A model generated the notes under the pieces. The model searched no databases, was not told the DNA's origin, and saw only the letters and a program-made list of their open reading frames with translations. Source: Salvia splendens (taxonomy: Eukaryota; Streptophyta; Magnoliopsida; Lamiales; Lamiaceae). Taken from it: a stretch of 64,000 bases of DNA. Below, piece after piece: positions 36,185 to 47,110 of the stretch. The stretch's first letter is position 1, and every line of letters begins with the position of its first letter. The DNA is taken from positions 28,535,208 to 28,599,207 of the forward strand of contig NC_056035.1 of NCBI RefSeq assembly GCF_004379255.2, given 5' to 3'. The translations under genes were made by a program, and so were the position numbers.

Positions 36185-39100
36185 ATGCCGCCAAGACGTG
36201 GACGCCACCCACGACAAGGACCCAACGCTGAGGCACCACCTCCACCACCACCTCCACCACCACCTCCACCCCCGCCTCAGCAAGAAAGATTCATAGTTAC
36301 GTTCTCCAGGCAGAATCCCCCTAAATTCGATGGACAGGGAGATCCCTCAAAAGCCGAAGAGTGGATACGCGGCCTCGAGCGTATTTTCAGGGTCATGGAG
36401 TGCACAGATAGGGAGCGCATTGCTTGCGCCACCTTTCAACTATCAGGTGATGCCGATTACTGGTGGGAGACTCGGCAAAGAACTATGAATCCTGCACGCT
36501 TGGAAGCGTTAACATGGGAGGAGTTTAAAATGGAGATTGATAACAAGTATGTCCCAAAGACGTACAGACGGGCCAAGGTGGTAGAATTCCACACGCTGAG
36601 CCAAGGCCGAATGACTGTAACTGAGTACGACCGAGCCCTCGCACAGATGGCACGATATGCGCCCGAGTTGATGGACACCGACGAGAAATGGGCGGTGAAG
36701 TTCCGGGCCGGGCTCAAGGATGAGATAAAGGCCGCATTGGCTTGTCGAGGAGAACTCTCCTACTCGGAGATCTTGACTTGTGCACTGGACGTGGAAGATG
36801 CACTCCCTAAACCAAAAGTGGTGGCGACAACAAACGCGACACCCCTACAAGCTCAGTCAGGTCATCAAGAGAAGAGGAGGTGGGATGGTGATCACACTCA
36901 GTATGGTGGCAAGAGGCCACAACACATGAAGAACCCACCCTACAATGGCGGGAGACAGAATACCTATCACCCGAGGGCAAGCTTTCCGCCGAGGAACCCT
37001 CAATGTGGAAGATGCTTCAAGTACCACACCGGAGAGTGTCGAGACCCTAAATGCTTCAGCTGTGGTGGAAGTGGCCATTACTTCCGAAGTTGCCCAAATA
37101 AGAACATGGGAACGGGGACGAGACAGAACCAGTTAGGCTTCCGTCCACCATCCCAGGCACTACCTGCACCTCAACCGCCACAACGCCGCCAAGGACTGCC
37201 GTCGCAAGCAAGAGCCTACGCCTTGAAGGGTAAGCAGCCGGCAAACGGGAAAGAAACCTTTGGGCAAGGAAACTTGGCAGGTATGGGCACCCTTCTCAAC
37301 ATGCCTATAGTTGTCTTGTTTGATACGGGTGCATCGCATTCCTTTATATCAACTTCTTGTGTGGATACATTAGGATTACCTACTGTTAAGACCGAACCCA
37401 CTATGAGTGTGACCTCACCGGTAGGCGGGACTATAGATATATCCCGATCTTGTGCGTGTGTGAACTTTGGAATAGGTGAACTCAGTTTGTTGGCTCATAA
37501 TTTACAAGTAATGACGATGGGTAGCGTAGACATAATCTTGGGTATGGATTGGTTAGCGGAGAACCACGTTACCCTTCATTGTAGAGAAAGGGAAATTTCG
37601 TTTGAAACCCCAGGAAAAGAGCCGACGAGGTTTTACGGAATCTCAATGAACCGACGCAAGTCCATTGTCTCCGCGCTGCAAGCCACTACAATGATGAGGA
37701 AGGGATGTCCAGCGTACCTTGTTTATTTGAATGGGGAGGAGAAGAAAGACAGGAAGATAGAAGATGTGGCGATAGTGAGTGAATATCCCGATGTCTTCCC
37801 CGATGCATTGCCGGGACCCCCACCCGACAGGCAAGTAGAATTCACGATCGATCTGGAGTCCGGATCGGCACCAATATCCAAGGCACCTTATAGGATGGCG
37901 CCAAAAGAGTTGGAGGAGCTTAAGGTGCAACTACAAGAGCTACTGGAATTGGGATTCATTAGACCTAGCGTGTCGCCATGGGGAGCACCAGTGTTGTTTG
38001 TGAAGAAGAAGGATGGAACGATGAGGATGTGCATCGACTATCGAGAGCTAAACAAACTGACGCTGAAGAACAAGTATCCACTACCAAGGATAGACGACTT
38101 GTTTGACCAACTTCGAGGGGCAGGAGTCTTCTCTAAGATGGACTTGAGGTCTGGGTACCATCAGCTGAGGGTTCGGCGAGAAGATGTACCCAAGACGGCT
38201 TTTCGAACAAGATATGGTCACTATGAGTTCGTTGTGATGCCTTTTGGACTGACGAACGCCCCGGCAGTGTTCATGGACCTTATGAACCGCGTGTTCCATC
38301 CATTTTTGGATCGGTTTGTCCTAGTTTTCATCGACGATGTGCTCATTTACTCAAAGAACGTGGAGGAGCACAAAGAGCACTTGAGAACCGTCCTAGCAAC
38401 TCTAAGGGACGAGAAACTATATGCCAAGTTCAGTAAATGCGAGTTTTGGCTCAAGGAAGTTAACTTTCTTGGACATATAGTAACCTCAGATGGAATTCGT
38501 GTAGACCCGGCCAAGGTGGAAGCGGTGCAGGAATGGAAGTCGCCTTCTACACAAAATGAAATTCGAAGCTTCTTAGGACTGGCAGGCTATTATCGAAGAT
38601 TCATTGAGGGATTCTCGAAGATAGCAAGGCCAATGACACAACAACTGAAAAAGGGAGTCAAGATGAATTGGACACCAGAATGTGAGGCGAGCTTTCAGTT
38701 GTTGAAGGAGAAATTGACCACCGCACCAATTCTAGCTGTGCCGGAGTCAGGGACTGACTATGCGGTGTATACGGATGCGTCGAAGGTGGGACTTGGATGT
38801 GTGCTTATGCAGAAGGGGAAAGTGGTTGCATATGCATCGAGACAATTGAAGCCCCATGAGCTGAACTATCCGACACATGACTTAGAACTGGCAGCCGTGG
38901 TACATGCACTGAAGATCTGGAGACATCATCTCTATGGAGTCCGTTGTGAGATATACACGGACCATAAGAGTCTAAAGTACTTCTTTGAGCAAAAGGAGTT
39001 GAACATGCGCCAACGTAGGTGGCTCGAGTTGGTGAAGGACTACGATTGTGGTATAAATTACCATCCGGGAAAAGCAAACGTAGTGGCCGATGCTCTTAGT

Positions 39101-39943
39101 AGGAAGTCGCAATCTCAGCTGGCCACCTTTCTTACTATCGAGGAGAGTTTAATCCAAGAGTTCAGTAAGATGCGGTTGGAAGTAGTGAGAATGCCCGAGA
39201 CTGTGGAAGGAATAATAGCCACGTTGGTGATGGAACCCGACTTAAGAGCCAGAATTGTGGAAGCTCAACGGCGGGATACGTTACTAGAAAAGATTCGCTC
39301 AGAAGTGAGGGCGGGTGAACTCGGAAACTTTCACGAGGCAGCGGATAATGGTCTCACATACAAGGGAAGGTTGTGTGTGCCTAAGGATGAAGGCCTGAGG
39401 ATCGAAATCATGAGAGAAGCACATGAAACCCCATACGCTGCACACCCAGGAAGCACCAAGATGTATCAAGACTTGAAGAGGCAATTTTGGTGGAACGGTA
39501 TGAAAAAGCATGTTGCAGCTTTTGTGGAGAGATGCCTAGCATGTCAACAAGTAAAGGCGCTACACCAACGGCCCTATGGGAGATTGCAACCCCTTGAGAT
39601 TCCAGAATGGAAGTGGGAACATATTGCAATGGACTTTGTGACAGGACTGCCAAAATCCCAGCGAGGAAACACTGTGATTTGGGTGATTATAGATCGCCTC
39701 ACCAAATCTGCTCATTTTGTACCGGTTCGTGCTACCTATGGATCCAACCAGTTGGCTAAGATATATGTGCGGGAGATTATACGCTTGCATGGAGTACCAG
39801 CGACAATTACATCCGATCGCGATGCTAAATTTACTTCTAGATTTTGGACGAGCCTGCAGCGCGAGTTGGGGACTAAGTTGAATTTTAGTACTGCCTTCCA
39901 CCCACAACCGATGGGCAGTCAGAGAGAACGATTCAAGCCTTAG
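36185..39943 (+). CDS. gag-pol polyprotein of the chromovirus, cut short in integrase
   Basis: 1252 codons. A Pro-rich N-terminus (residues ~18-32) is followed by the Gag capsid region (~40-200), a CX2CX4HX4C zinc knuckle ([14 protein letters not shown], ~291-304), protease with DTGAS (~381), RT (~570-770, [16 protein letters not shown] ~716), RNase H (YTDAS ~863), and integrase. Integrase shows the HHCC zinc site (H1088, H1110, C1118, C1121) and the first two catalytic acidic residues (MDF ~1151, SDRDAKF ~1212). Around 39910, just after HPQ, the frame slips by one base and reaches a stop at 39943; the catalytic Glu and the C-terminus continue in the next frame. The slip lies beside a short A run and could be a sequencing error. 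Confidence 0.92.
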   Translation: MPPRRGRHPRQGPNAEAPPPPPPPPPPPPPPQQERFIVTFSRQNPPKFDGQGDPSKAEEWIRGLERIFRVMECTDRERIACATFQLSGDADYWWETRQRTMNPARLEALTWEEFKMEIDNKYVPKTYRRAKVVEFHTLSQGRMTVTEYDRALAQMARYAPELMDTDEKWAVKFRAGLKDEIKAALACRGELSYSEILTCALDVEDALPKPKVVATTNATPLQAQSGHQEKRRWDGDHTQYGGKRPQHMKNPPYNGGRQNTYHPRASFPPRNPQCGRCFKYHTGECRDPKCFSCGGSGHYFRSCPNKNMGTGTRQNQLGFRPPSQALPAPQPPQRRQGLPSQARAYALKGKQPANGKETFGQGNLAGMGTLLNMPIVVLFDTGASHSFISTSCVDTLGLPTVKTEPTMSVTSPVGGTIDISRSCACVNFGIGELSLLAHNLQVMTMGSVDIILGMDWLAENHVTLHCREREISFETPGKEPTRFYGISMNRRKSIVSALQATTMMRKGCPAYLVYLNGEEKKDRKIEDVAIVSEYPDVFPDALPGPPPDRQVEFTIDLESGSAPISKAPYRMAPKELEELKVQLQELLELGFIRPSVSPWGAPVLFVKKKDGTMRMCIDYRELNKLTLKNKYPLPRIDDLFDQLRGAGVFSKMDLRSGYHQLRVRREDVPKTAFRTRYGHYEFVVMPFGLTNAPAVFMDLMNRVFHPFLDRFVLVFIDDVLIYSKNVEEHKEHLRTVLATLRDEKLYAKFSKCEFWLKEVNFLGHIVTSDGIRVDPAKVEAVQEWKSPSTQNEIRSFLGLAGYYRRFIEGFSKIARPMTQQLKKGVKMNWTPECEASFQLLKEKLTTAPILAVPESGTDYAVYTDASKVGLGCVLMQKGKVVAYASRQLKPHELNYPTHDLELAAVVHALKIWRHHLYGVRCEIYTDHKSLKYFFEQKELNMRQRRWLELVKDYDCGINYHPGKANVVADALSRKSQSQLATFLTIEESLIQEFSKMRLEVVRMPETVEGIIATLVMEPDLRARIVEAQRRDTLLEKIRSEVRAGELGNFHEAADNGLTYKGRLCVPKDEGLRIEIMREAHETPYAAHPGSTKMYQDLKRQFWWNGMKKHVAAFVERCLACQQVKALHQRPYGRLQPLEIPEWKWEHIAMDFVTGLPKSQRGNTVIWVIIDRLTKSAHFVPVRATYGSNQLAKIYVREIIRLHGVPATITSDRDAKFTSRFWTSLQRELGTKLNFSTAFHPQPMGSQRERFKP

Positions 39944-40671
39944 AGGATATGCTGCGAGCCGTGGTGCTAGATCGAGGTTGGGGTTGGGAAGAAGTGTTGC
40001 CATTGGTTGAGTTCGCGTACAATAATAGTTACCAAGCGACTATCAAGATGGCTCCATATGAGGCATTGTATGGAAAGAAGTGTAGATCGCCACTTTATTG
40101 GGATGAAGTGGGTGAGAGAAGAATTCTCGGACCAGACTCTGTAGAAGAGATGATAGAGATTGTTCGACAAATCCGTGGGAGGATCAAGGAGGCGCAGGAT
40201 CGACAGAAATCATACGCCGATGCTCGGAGGACCGATCTACAATTCGAATCTGGAGAGAAAGTTTTTCTGAAAGTTGCCCCTTCTAAAGGAATAACTCGAT
40301 TTGGAGTGAAAGGAAAGCTGAGACCCCGATTTATCGGACCGTATGAGATTTTGGATAGAGTCGGCGCGGTAGCATACAGATTGGCCCTACCACCAAGCTT
40401 TGGGAAGGTGCACAATGTCTTCCATGTGTCACAATTGAGGAAGTATGTGTTTGACCCCGCACACATAGTTCACCAAGAAGAGATGATGGTCCTAAATCCC
40501 GATCTAAGTTATGAGGAGAAGCCCGAGGCCATTTTGGATCGAAGGGTGCAAGAATTGAGGAATAAGTCAATTGTTTCGGTGAAAGTACGATGGAGGAATC
40601 ATGGAGTCGAAGAAGCAACATGGGAATTAGAAGATAAGATGAGAGAGAAGTTTCCAGAGCTGTTTGAGTGA
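39913..40671 (+). pseudogene. integrase C-terminus with GPY/F module and chromodomain (shifted frame)
   Basis: Continues pol in the frame two bases on; an ATG at 39949 is internal to the domain and probably not a true start. It shows the end of the catalytic core (FAYNNSYQATIKMAPYEALY), the GPY/F module (RPRFIGPYEILDRVG), the VHNVFHVSQLRKY motif and a C-terminal chromodomain (AILDRRVQELRNK ... VRWRNHGVEEATWE). Chromodomains direct chromovirus integration towards particular histone marks. The stop at 40669-40671 precedes the polypurine tract by 31 bases. Confidence 0.9.
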
Positions 40672-40702
40672 TCTAGGCAAATTTCGGGACGAAATTTTTT
40701 TT

Positions 40703-40715
40703 AAGGTGGGAGGAA
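40703..40715 (+). other. polypurine tract
   Basis: AAGGTGGGAGGAA directly before the TG of the 3' LTR. Confidence 0.88.
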
Positions 40716-41774
40716 TGTAATATCCGAAAAAAAAAATATTTTGAATATTGTTTTTATTAAGGGATGTTTCTTTTTGTGAATATCTTGTTGTGGATATGAT
40801 TTTATTTACCTAAGCAACATGTAATTGAAATAATTAATTAAGCTATGAATTAAAATCCTAATTAATAAATTAAACCTCTCTCTCCCTATTTTCGAAACCC
40901 CTCCCCCTCACCCCACTATTTTCTCAACCTCCCCACTCCCACATAACCGATACATTATCTCCTTTCCAATCACTCATCGGTTTCTCTCATCTCCCTCTCG
41001 CTTTTGTTCTCAACACCGGTAAGGTCTCTCTCTCTCTTCCTCCCTCTCGGTTCTCACCTTTCCCCCACTCACTCCCTCTCATTGATTTCTTGAATTCATC
41101 AAGGTATCACACTCTCGCGTACCGATTTGGAGTCGGAGTAGGGAAGGCTTTCGAACTACATTTGAACTCTTCGAGAAGGTAGTCCAAAACCCTATTTCCA
41201 TACCCGAACCACATGCATTTAGGACGTTTTGAATGTTTTAAATGCTGAATAGGTTTTGTGATCATGTGTTTATGTTGAGTATGTTTTCGGTGGTGACTGA
41301 CAGTGGGTTCCGACCCCTTTTTGACTGATCAAACGATCTCCTTTTGGTACGAAATTTTAACTGTGTAAACTTGGGTGTGTCTTCTGTGTGGTGTGTAAAT
41401 TTCAGCTTCTTTGGACGTCGGATGATTTTATAGTGATTTTTGTAAGTAAACTGCGCAGTTCTGCGAGATGTACGTTTCTGGGTGATGTGTTTTTGTGCAA
41501 TGGGTGTGAATCTGGGTGTTTTGATATTATGATGTATGTGGGTGTGTTTGGCCAAGGGATGGCTCGGAGGAATCAGCGTTTGGTTCGAGTGTTTTGTGTG
41601 TGTTGGCCGAGAGTTTTAGGGTTTGGCCTAGGGTGGTGTTGTGGAGAGTTTTGGAGGGTTGATCTCATGTTTTCGGGTGTGTTTTGGGATGTAGAATGTG
41701 TGTTGTGAATGTCGTATAAGGTTTGAGAATCGTTGGTTGGGGGAAAACTGGTGTGCACTTGATCGGACCAGCGG

Positions 41775-42045
41775 CCGAGACGCCGAGCCAGATGCCGAGC
41801 CAGATGCCGAGACAGGTGCCGAGCCAGTGCCGAGAGAGGTGTCGAGACGGGCGCCGAGCCAGATGCCGAGCCAGATGCCGAGACAGGTGCCGAGCCAGTG
41901 CCGAGACAGGTGCCGAGCCAGGGCCGAGCCAGACGCCGAGACATGTGCCGAGCCAGGCGGCCGAGACGGTCGGCCGAGGTGCCGAGCCAGGCAGCCGAGA
42001 CGGTCGGCCGAGGTGCCGAGCCAGGCCGAGACACCGAGCCTTTTC
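41775..42045 (+). repeat. GCCGAG-type minisatellite in the 3' LTR
   Basis: Same unit types as 33344-33665 with fewer copies, accounting for most of the length difference between the LTRs. Confidence 0.85.
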
Positions 42046-42827
42046 CGAACCTTTTCCGAGCCAAGTGAGCCGTTTGCACAAGGAGGGTATACCGGGAGTA
42101 CGAGTGTTTCGGGTGTGTGTCGTGTGCGCGTCGTGGGTGCGTGGTATGCGTGTCGGGTGCGTGCGTGGTGTGTTTCGGACGTGTGATTCTGTGTGCTTGA
42201 CTTATAGGATGTTGTTAAGTGTGTGTATGTGTAACGTGCTAGATATTGAAGTCATCCACGTAGAAAACATGCATTGTTGACTAAGTCTCGTCTTCCCTGA
42301 GTCTAATCATGATTCTCATTTATCTTTCAAAAAGGGTGAACTTTTGCGAGACAATTGTGGTTGAAGAAGGAAACTGTTTAAAAGCTAAGCAATTGAGGTG
42401 GGCTTTTCTACCCTACTATTTTGTGGGTTATCTTTAATACGGACGTTGTTCCGGAAATGTTTATGGAGATGAACTGTTTGTCTTGCCAACTGTTTTGTTT
42501 TGAAACCTATCTGAAGTGGTTTACCACATATGTTTAATCGAATTCGGGTCTGTTGGGCTGCGAACCCTCAGGCTAGTGTACACGAGATCGGGAGCCATCT
42601 GAGAGCAAGTTGGCCGGTCTAGTTGACCTGGGGTGTGGCCACGCCCCTTGTCACCCGTTGGATCAGATAGTGTATGATGGTGGGAATAAGGGTGGCAATA
42701 TCTGAAAATGACTGCGCAGTCGAATTTATGAAATATGTTTTAGTGTACTTGGGTTATTTTCTTTACACTTAAAACCCCAAGGTTACACTGTTATGGCATG
42801 ACAAACTATGATTTTGGCGTGTGTCCA

Positions 42828-42877
42828 CTGAGTGCAATAAGTACTCAGCCCTGCGTGTTGTTTTCTTAATGTGCAGG
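42828..42877 (+). other. paired stem-loop of the LTR (copy 4)
   Basis: Same arms and spacing as 34453-34502. Confidence 0.6.
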
Positions 42878-43207
42878 TTGAGCGACGATGGGATGACGGA
42901 TGTTGAGCAATTAAAGTCAAAATTGTGTTTTTACTTTGCCTTTTGGATGGTGTCGTGTCGTCATACCCGGCATTATCTATCTCTTGGTCTGTTCCGCTGT
43001 TTTGTAATCCGATACAATGTTTTCATTTAAACTCTGTTTACTTTAACTTTAGAAATGTCGCTACCGTACATTGTTTTGAAGTGAACTTCCTCTAATTAAA
43101 CGTTTTCGGGTCAAGTATTCTTGTTCTCCCCTTTCTTCCCCGCTTCTTTATTCCTCCCCTAGTCGCGGTCCACCGTACTTCCTATCCTTAGGAAATGCGG
43201 GCGTGAA

Positions 43208-43307
43208 NNNNNNNNNNNNNNNNNNNNNNNNNNNNNNNNNNNNNNNNNNNNNNNNNNNNNNNNNNNNNNNNNNNNNNNNNNNNNNNNNNNNNNNNNNNNN
43301 NNNNNNN
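43208..43307. other. assembly gap (100 N)
   Basis: Exactly 100 undetermined bases, the conventional size for a gap of unknown length. The sequence to the right is not satellite, so the right flank of the retrotransposon insertion is unseen. Confidence 0.99.
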
Positions 43308-44250
43308 ACGATTTTGCTATTTTTATATAGCAAGCGGCCATGGGGGGGGAGGACAATTTAGACACTAAGAATCACATAGACCAAGGACAGGCATGTTTCT
43401 ACACTAACTAAAATAATTAACTCTGAATATACCTCATCCTTATGAAAAGATGTGTACCCCCGCCAAGCAATTAGAGGAAATAACATCAACCATTTTTCAT
43501 CCCATGGGTATAGCAAGCAATTTTATGGCCATGGACATTCATTAAATAGAAGACAACTTCCATTCCTAAATAAAGTAAGATAAGTTCCAAAACATGTTTA
43601 GTCGATTCAATATAGATTACAGAGAACCCCTTTTTGGAAGACCTACCTTTCAACTCCTCTTCACGTCGTTGTCTATCCATCCTGCAAAACAATCAAAGAT
43701 GGTAGAACTAAATCAGTTGCAGTACTCCTCGCCTCTACACTAGACGTATAAGATGTTGAGTTGGAACATATACATGTTTCAATGTTACCAGATGCAACTA
43801 GCATGTTTTTAGCTTCATTCTTGAATCCTTCAGTTGTGGCAATTGCTATGACCTGCATAATTTTCACCAAAGAATGCCCCCTATTAAGATCTAACAAAAT
43901 AAACAAAACATAATGCCAACAGTAAATGAAGTAAAAGCATTCCATCCACCACGCCCTTAAAAGGATGATATCTTCCAAACCCTGGTTTGGCATTTGCAAT
44001 ATAAAAAAACACCCCGGTGTACCTACAAAAAGGAAAAAAGTAAATTATTTAATCAAATACATCTACAAGAACAACAGACTAAAATAAGTAAAAGAACAAA
44101 ATTTGTTTACCTGATAACCTTGACGAAACAGATCTACCAGATTCATAATTATCTGCAATGGATGTGGCACGAAAAAAATCAATATAATGATATGGAAAAG
44201 TGGAAAAACATAAATATTTTTTTTACTAGGAGATGAATGAGTTAAATGTA
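43308..44250 (-). other. tail of the chimeric gene region, not identified
   Basis: Minus-strand pieces with plausible splice sites: a segment reading VIAIATTEGFKNEAKNMLV (near 43850-43795) after a CAG acceptor, and a short MDRQRREEELK piece (near 43682-43650) before GTAGGT. They follow the MOR1-like exons in the same direction and could be further MOR1 or other exons, but I cannot match them to a family. Confidence 0.3.
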
Positions 44251-44254
44251 AGTA

Positions 44255-46290
44255 GCATAATACCTTGAAGAGCTCCATATGGCTTCAGTTGTTTGCTAAT
44301 AACAGCTAAAGCAAATGTTTGTATATATCTCAATTTTTGGGTACATATAAGGGAAGAGATATAAGATAGGTCTAGGCGCCACATAGCAGCTAAAAGAGTT
44401 GGCCAACATCAATCAAGTAACAAAAAATTTGGATGTTCATACCGTTTCTTGTCCATAAACCCTCTCAATATTTCATTAAGCATGCTTCAGCCGCTTTACA
44501 ACCATCTGCTTATTTATCCTGGAAAGGTAACCAAAAAATATCTAGAGACATAAGTTGATACACAACTACCTACAGAATAACACCTTGCATAATGAAAAAA
44601 CCATCATAGCAGATGCAGTGGGTTTGAGCAGCTTTATTTCATCAAGGAAACTCACCAATCCAGTAAGTTGTCTTCTTGATAGCCATTTAAAAAGATCCCT
44701 GCGCCCTTCTATGCCTATTTCAGCGTCTGAGAGAATAATATATGGTAGCTAAACGCTAAAGACATCAGCAAGCGTGAGGTTAACAATACTCAAAGCAGGA
44801 AGTCGAAAAACACTATTTTCTAAAATGACTACAGACCATTTTATCGAGATGAGCAGCACCAAGCATTGGTACTCTCATTGTACACTCAAGGCATTTCAAG
44901 GCATCTGAAAGAATGCCCTGCATGAGCCACATTCATGTAAATGATCAAGCCTCACAGGAGCTATGTACATGACAGAAGAGTTTGAATATTGGGATTTAAA
45001 AGTACAAATATTGTGTTTGACGTTTTCAAGATTATCTAAAGGATCCCAAGTATTTATAATATTGGGATTGTAACTCACATTTAGTTAGCGCAAGAGACTC
45101 TTAATAATAGTATAACTAATAGTATACGAGAGTACCTTGCCTGACTTCTCAACTGGCAGTCCATTGCAGTCGTAAGAGTACCGATTGTGGACAAAGTAGC
45201 AATAATAAAAAAATGTTGTTACTGTCGTGTGGACGCCCTTTTAGAGCTCCAAATAGATCTCCTAAAACAAGAAAGATAAAAGGGCATATCATGTAGATAA
45301 TTATATACTCCATATACAAAAGTTGATAGTTATTTCAAATTTTTCACTGAACGTACCAGTTCCAGCAGGCAGAATAGGTTTGTTCGCCTCTTCCAGAATT
45401 TTGGTCACACTTTCAATAGATTCCAAACGGACCTACACTGAAGATAAAGTCAGATTGACAGCATGCCCTCATAAATCATTCATAGATTTGATGATTAACA
45501 AACATATACTCCATTTAACCAACCTTCAAATCAGAACCCTCTAAGCCTTTTAACGGGGGGGGGGGGTAGTCTTTTCACTGATATCTTGACGTGGAAGACC
45601 ATCCATGCCAGTGATGCCACCACTCACCGCAGTTGATGTAGAATCAGTTACTTTATCAACCTTCCTAAAGCTGCAGATGCATGCAAAGGTAATATTTGTA
45701 AATTTGAACTGAAGAAAAAACATATCATAGGAAAAATGACAGTTACACACCCCAAAAAAATTAATATTGTCATACTCGGCGTCGAGAGTACTTAGTAAAG
45801 CAGGTTTATCATCGGACAGAAATCACTTTATATCTTCGAGAAGAGAAAAACACAGTTACTTCTTTTTCAAATTTGACTATTATGATTTCCATAAAACCTC
45901 CCAACACATCCCCAGATATGAAAGCTGAGTTTTAAAAAATGTATCCCCATAAGACAGAAATCCCTGTATATCTTCAAGAAGAGGAAAAAAACAGTTAATT
46001 CCTCTTCAGATTTGACTATTTTGATTTCAGTAAAACCACACTAATAAGCTCCCTCGCAACACATCCAGTGACTGAGTTTAAAAAATGTAACACCTGGACC
46101 AACAAACTGTTGCATTTCTAGATGTAGCTGCACTAGATTGTAAACCGACGTACTTGCATAAGTCAATTAAATCCTGGAAATGATTATCACGCATTTAAAA
46201 CCGATAAGTTTTGAGCACCTTCAGCTTAATATGAGAAGTACCAAAGTCATCCACTGCAGAAACCATCCATGATAGGCCTTCACTAAGAAC
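44255..46290 (-). pseudogene. MOR1/XMAP215-family TOG protein, internal exons, broken
   Basis: MOR1-family proteins are TOG-domain microtubule polymerases. Exons in MOR1 order on the minus strand: 46219-46290 (VLSEGLSWMVSAVDDFG), ~46103-46173 (DLIDLCKYVGLQSSAA), ~45750-45840 (FLSDDKPALLSTLDAEYD), 45524-45670 (SGGITGMDGLPRQDISEK), 45357-45432 (VRLESIESVTKILEEANK), ~45137-45261 (GDLFGALKGRPHDSN), 44837-44917 (GILSDALKCLE ... AAHLDKMV), ~44605-44755 (EGRRDLFKWLSRR, LLKPTASAMM), ~44440-44522 (KAAEACL) and a scrap near 44262-44290 (LKPYGALQG). Most have AG/GT borders. Breaks: TGA within the FLSDD exon, a 12-C run shifting frame at 45556-45567, a shift near 45140, and an internal loss at 44880. The N-terminal TOG exons and the C-terminal half are missing. 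Confidence 0.8.
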
Positions 46291-46313
46291 CTATGGAAAT
46301 ATCACAGTTATAT

Positions 46314-47110
46314 TCAAAAGAGAGAGACAAACAGACGAAGGTTTGAGCACCGGCACCTTCCCACATGGAAATATCTACATAGCTTTAAGCGCACCTCGGG
46401 TGAAAGAATATCATGCAACCATTTGTAGAGCTTCAATACATCTTTAATATTCATCAAGTGCCTGGTAATTCTGAAAGACCAGAGTGTGTATCTGCTCAAT
46501 TTGAACAGAAACTTCCCCCAGAAAACGGACCTGATAAGTAAAACAATCAAGACATTCAATCAGAAAGTGGTGCACAAAGTCAAGACATTCTGCTGTTGGT
46601 GTGGCGAAATCCATAACGTATGAAAGGTATCTAAACGATCGAAGAGTAAGAATGCGTTTTACAATAGTGGAAACATATATAGCCGTTCCAGGTAACCACA
46701 GCAATGCAAAATCATGATACCTGAGCTTTGTGTATGCATCTAAAACGCCAAATTCATCAACAAACCATGTAGCAACAACAAGTTTCTTTGCTGAAACTGT
46801 TGCCTCTCATCGCCAGTCTCCAAAACATAGTCGTAAGCTATATTTTCTACTACAGATGTATGTGCACTAGACATAACACATAGTTAGTCATGCCACTCTC
46901 GCCGAAGGATGGAATCTTGATTTTGTACGAAATAGGCGTTAAGCATGAACTATAAAACATCTGCATATATCTTGTAACTATATTCATCTGCATACCTTGC
47001 AACTACTTTCATCTGCAGTGGTTGAATATTTGATGTATAGCTGTATTTTTCCCAGCTTTTTCTTGCTCTGGTTCCCGAGATATAAAATACTGACAATGCT
47101 TAACCTGCAA
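46314..47110 (-). pseudogene. AT5G65440-like gene, 3'-most partial copy (unit 0)
   Basis: A diverged copy of exons found again in the three units upstream: DAYTKLR-type end near 46730, FRYLSYVMDFATPTAECLDF (about 46655-46590), VSVQIEQIHTLVFQNYQALD (about 46525-46450), and LYKWLHDILSPEVRLKLCRY (about 46430-46370). It lacks the GPATGLAAPALDP stretch present in units 2 and 3. It joins unit 1 at ~47110, where the sequence jumps from the INYST exon region to the intron before the next unit. The final exon is followed directly by the first MOR1-like exon at 46290. Confidence 0.6.

Larger units (their letters stand above)
32291..43207 (+). mobile_element. near-complete Ty3/gypsy chromovirus (Tekay/Del-type)
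   Basis: Order: 5' LTR, tRNA-iMet primer site, an extra small ORF, gag-pol, polypurine tract, 3' LTR. Pol order is protease-RT-RNase H-integrase with a C-terminal chromodomain, which places it among chromoviruses, closest in wording to the Tekay/Del clade. The LTRs are nearly identical apart from a minisatellite contraction and a handful of substitutions, so insertion is recent. It is inserted in the 574-bp satellite (left flank CAATC). The 3' target duplication cannot be read because a gap begins at the last bases of the 3' LTR. Confidence 0.92.
40716..43207 (+). repeat. 3' LTR, last bases lost in gap
   Basis: Near-identical to 32291-34834. Differences seen include single substitutions (for example TACGTTTC for TATGTTTC near 41470), one G fewer near 42891, and a shorter minisatellite. 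The sequence stops at GCGTGAA just where the GTGACA end is expected; the last base does not fit and may be a gap-edge error. Confidence 0.9.

Noticed and set aside
44255..46290. An intact MOR1 gene
   Set aside because: Only internal exons are present, with an in-frame stop, frameshifts and internal losses; even if some indels are sequence errors, both ends are missing.
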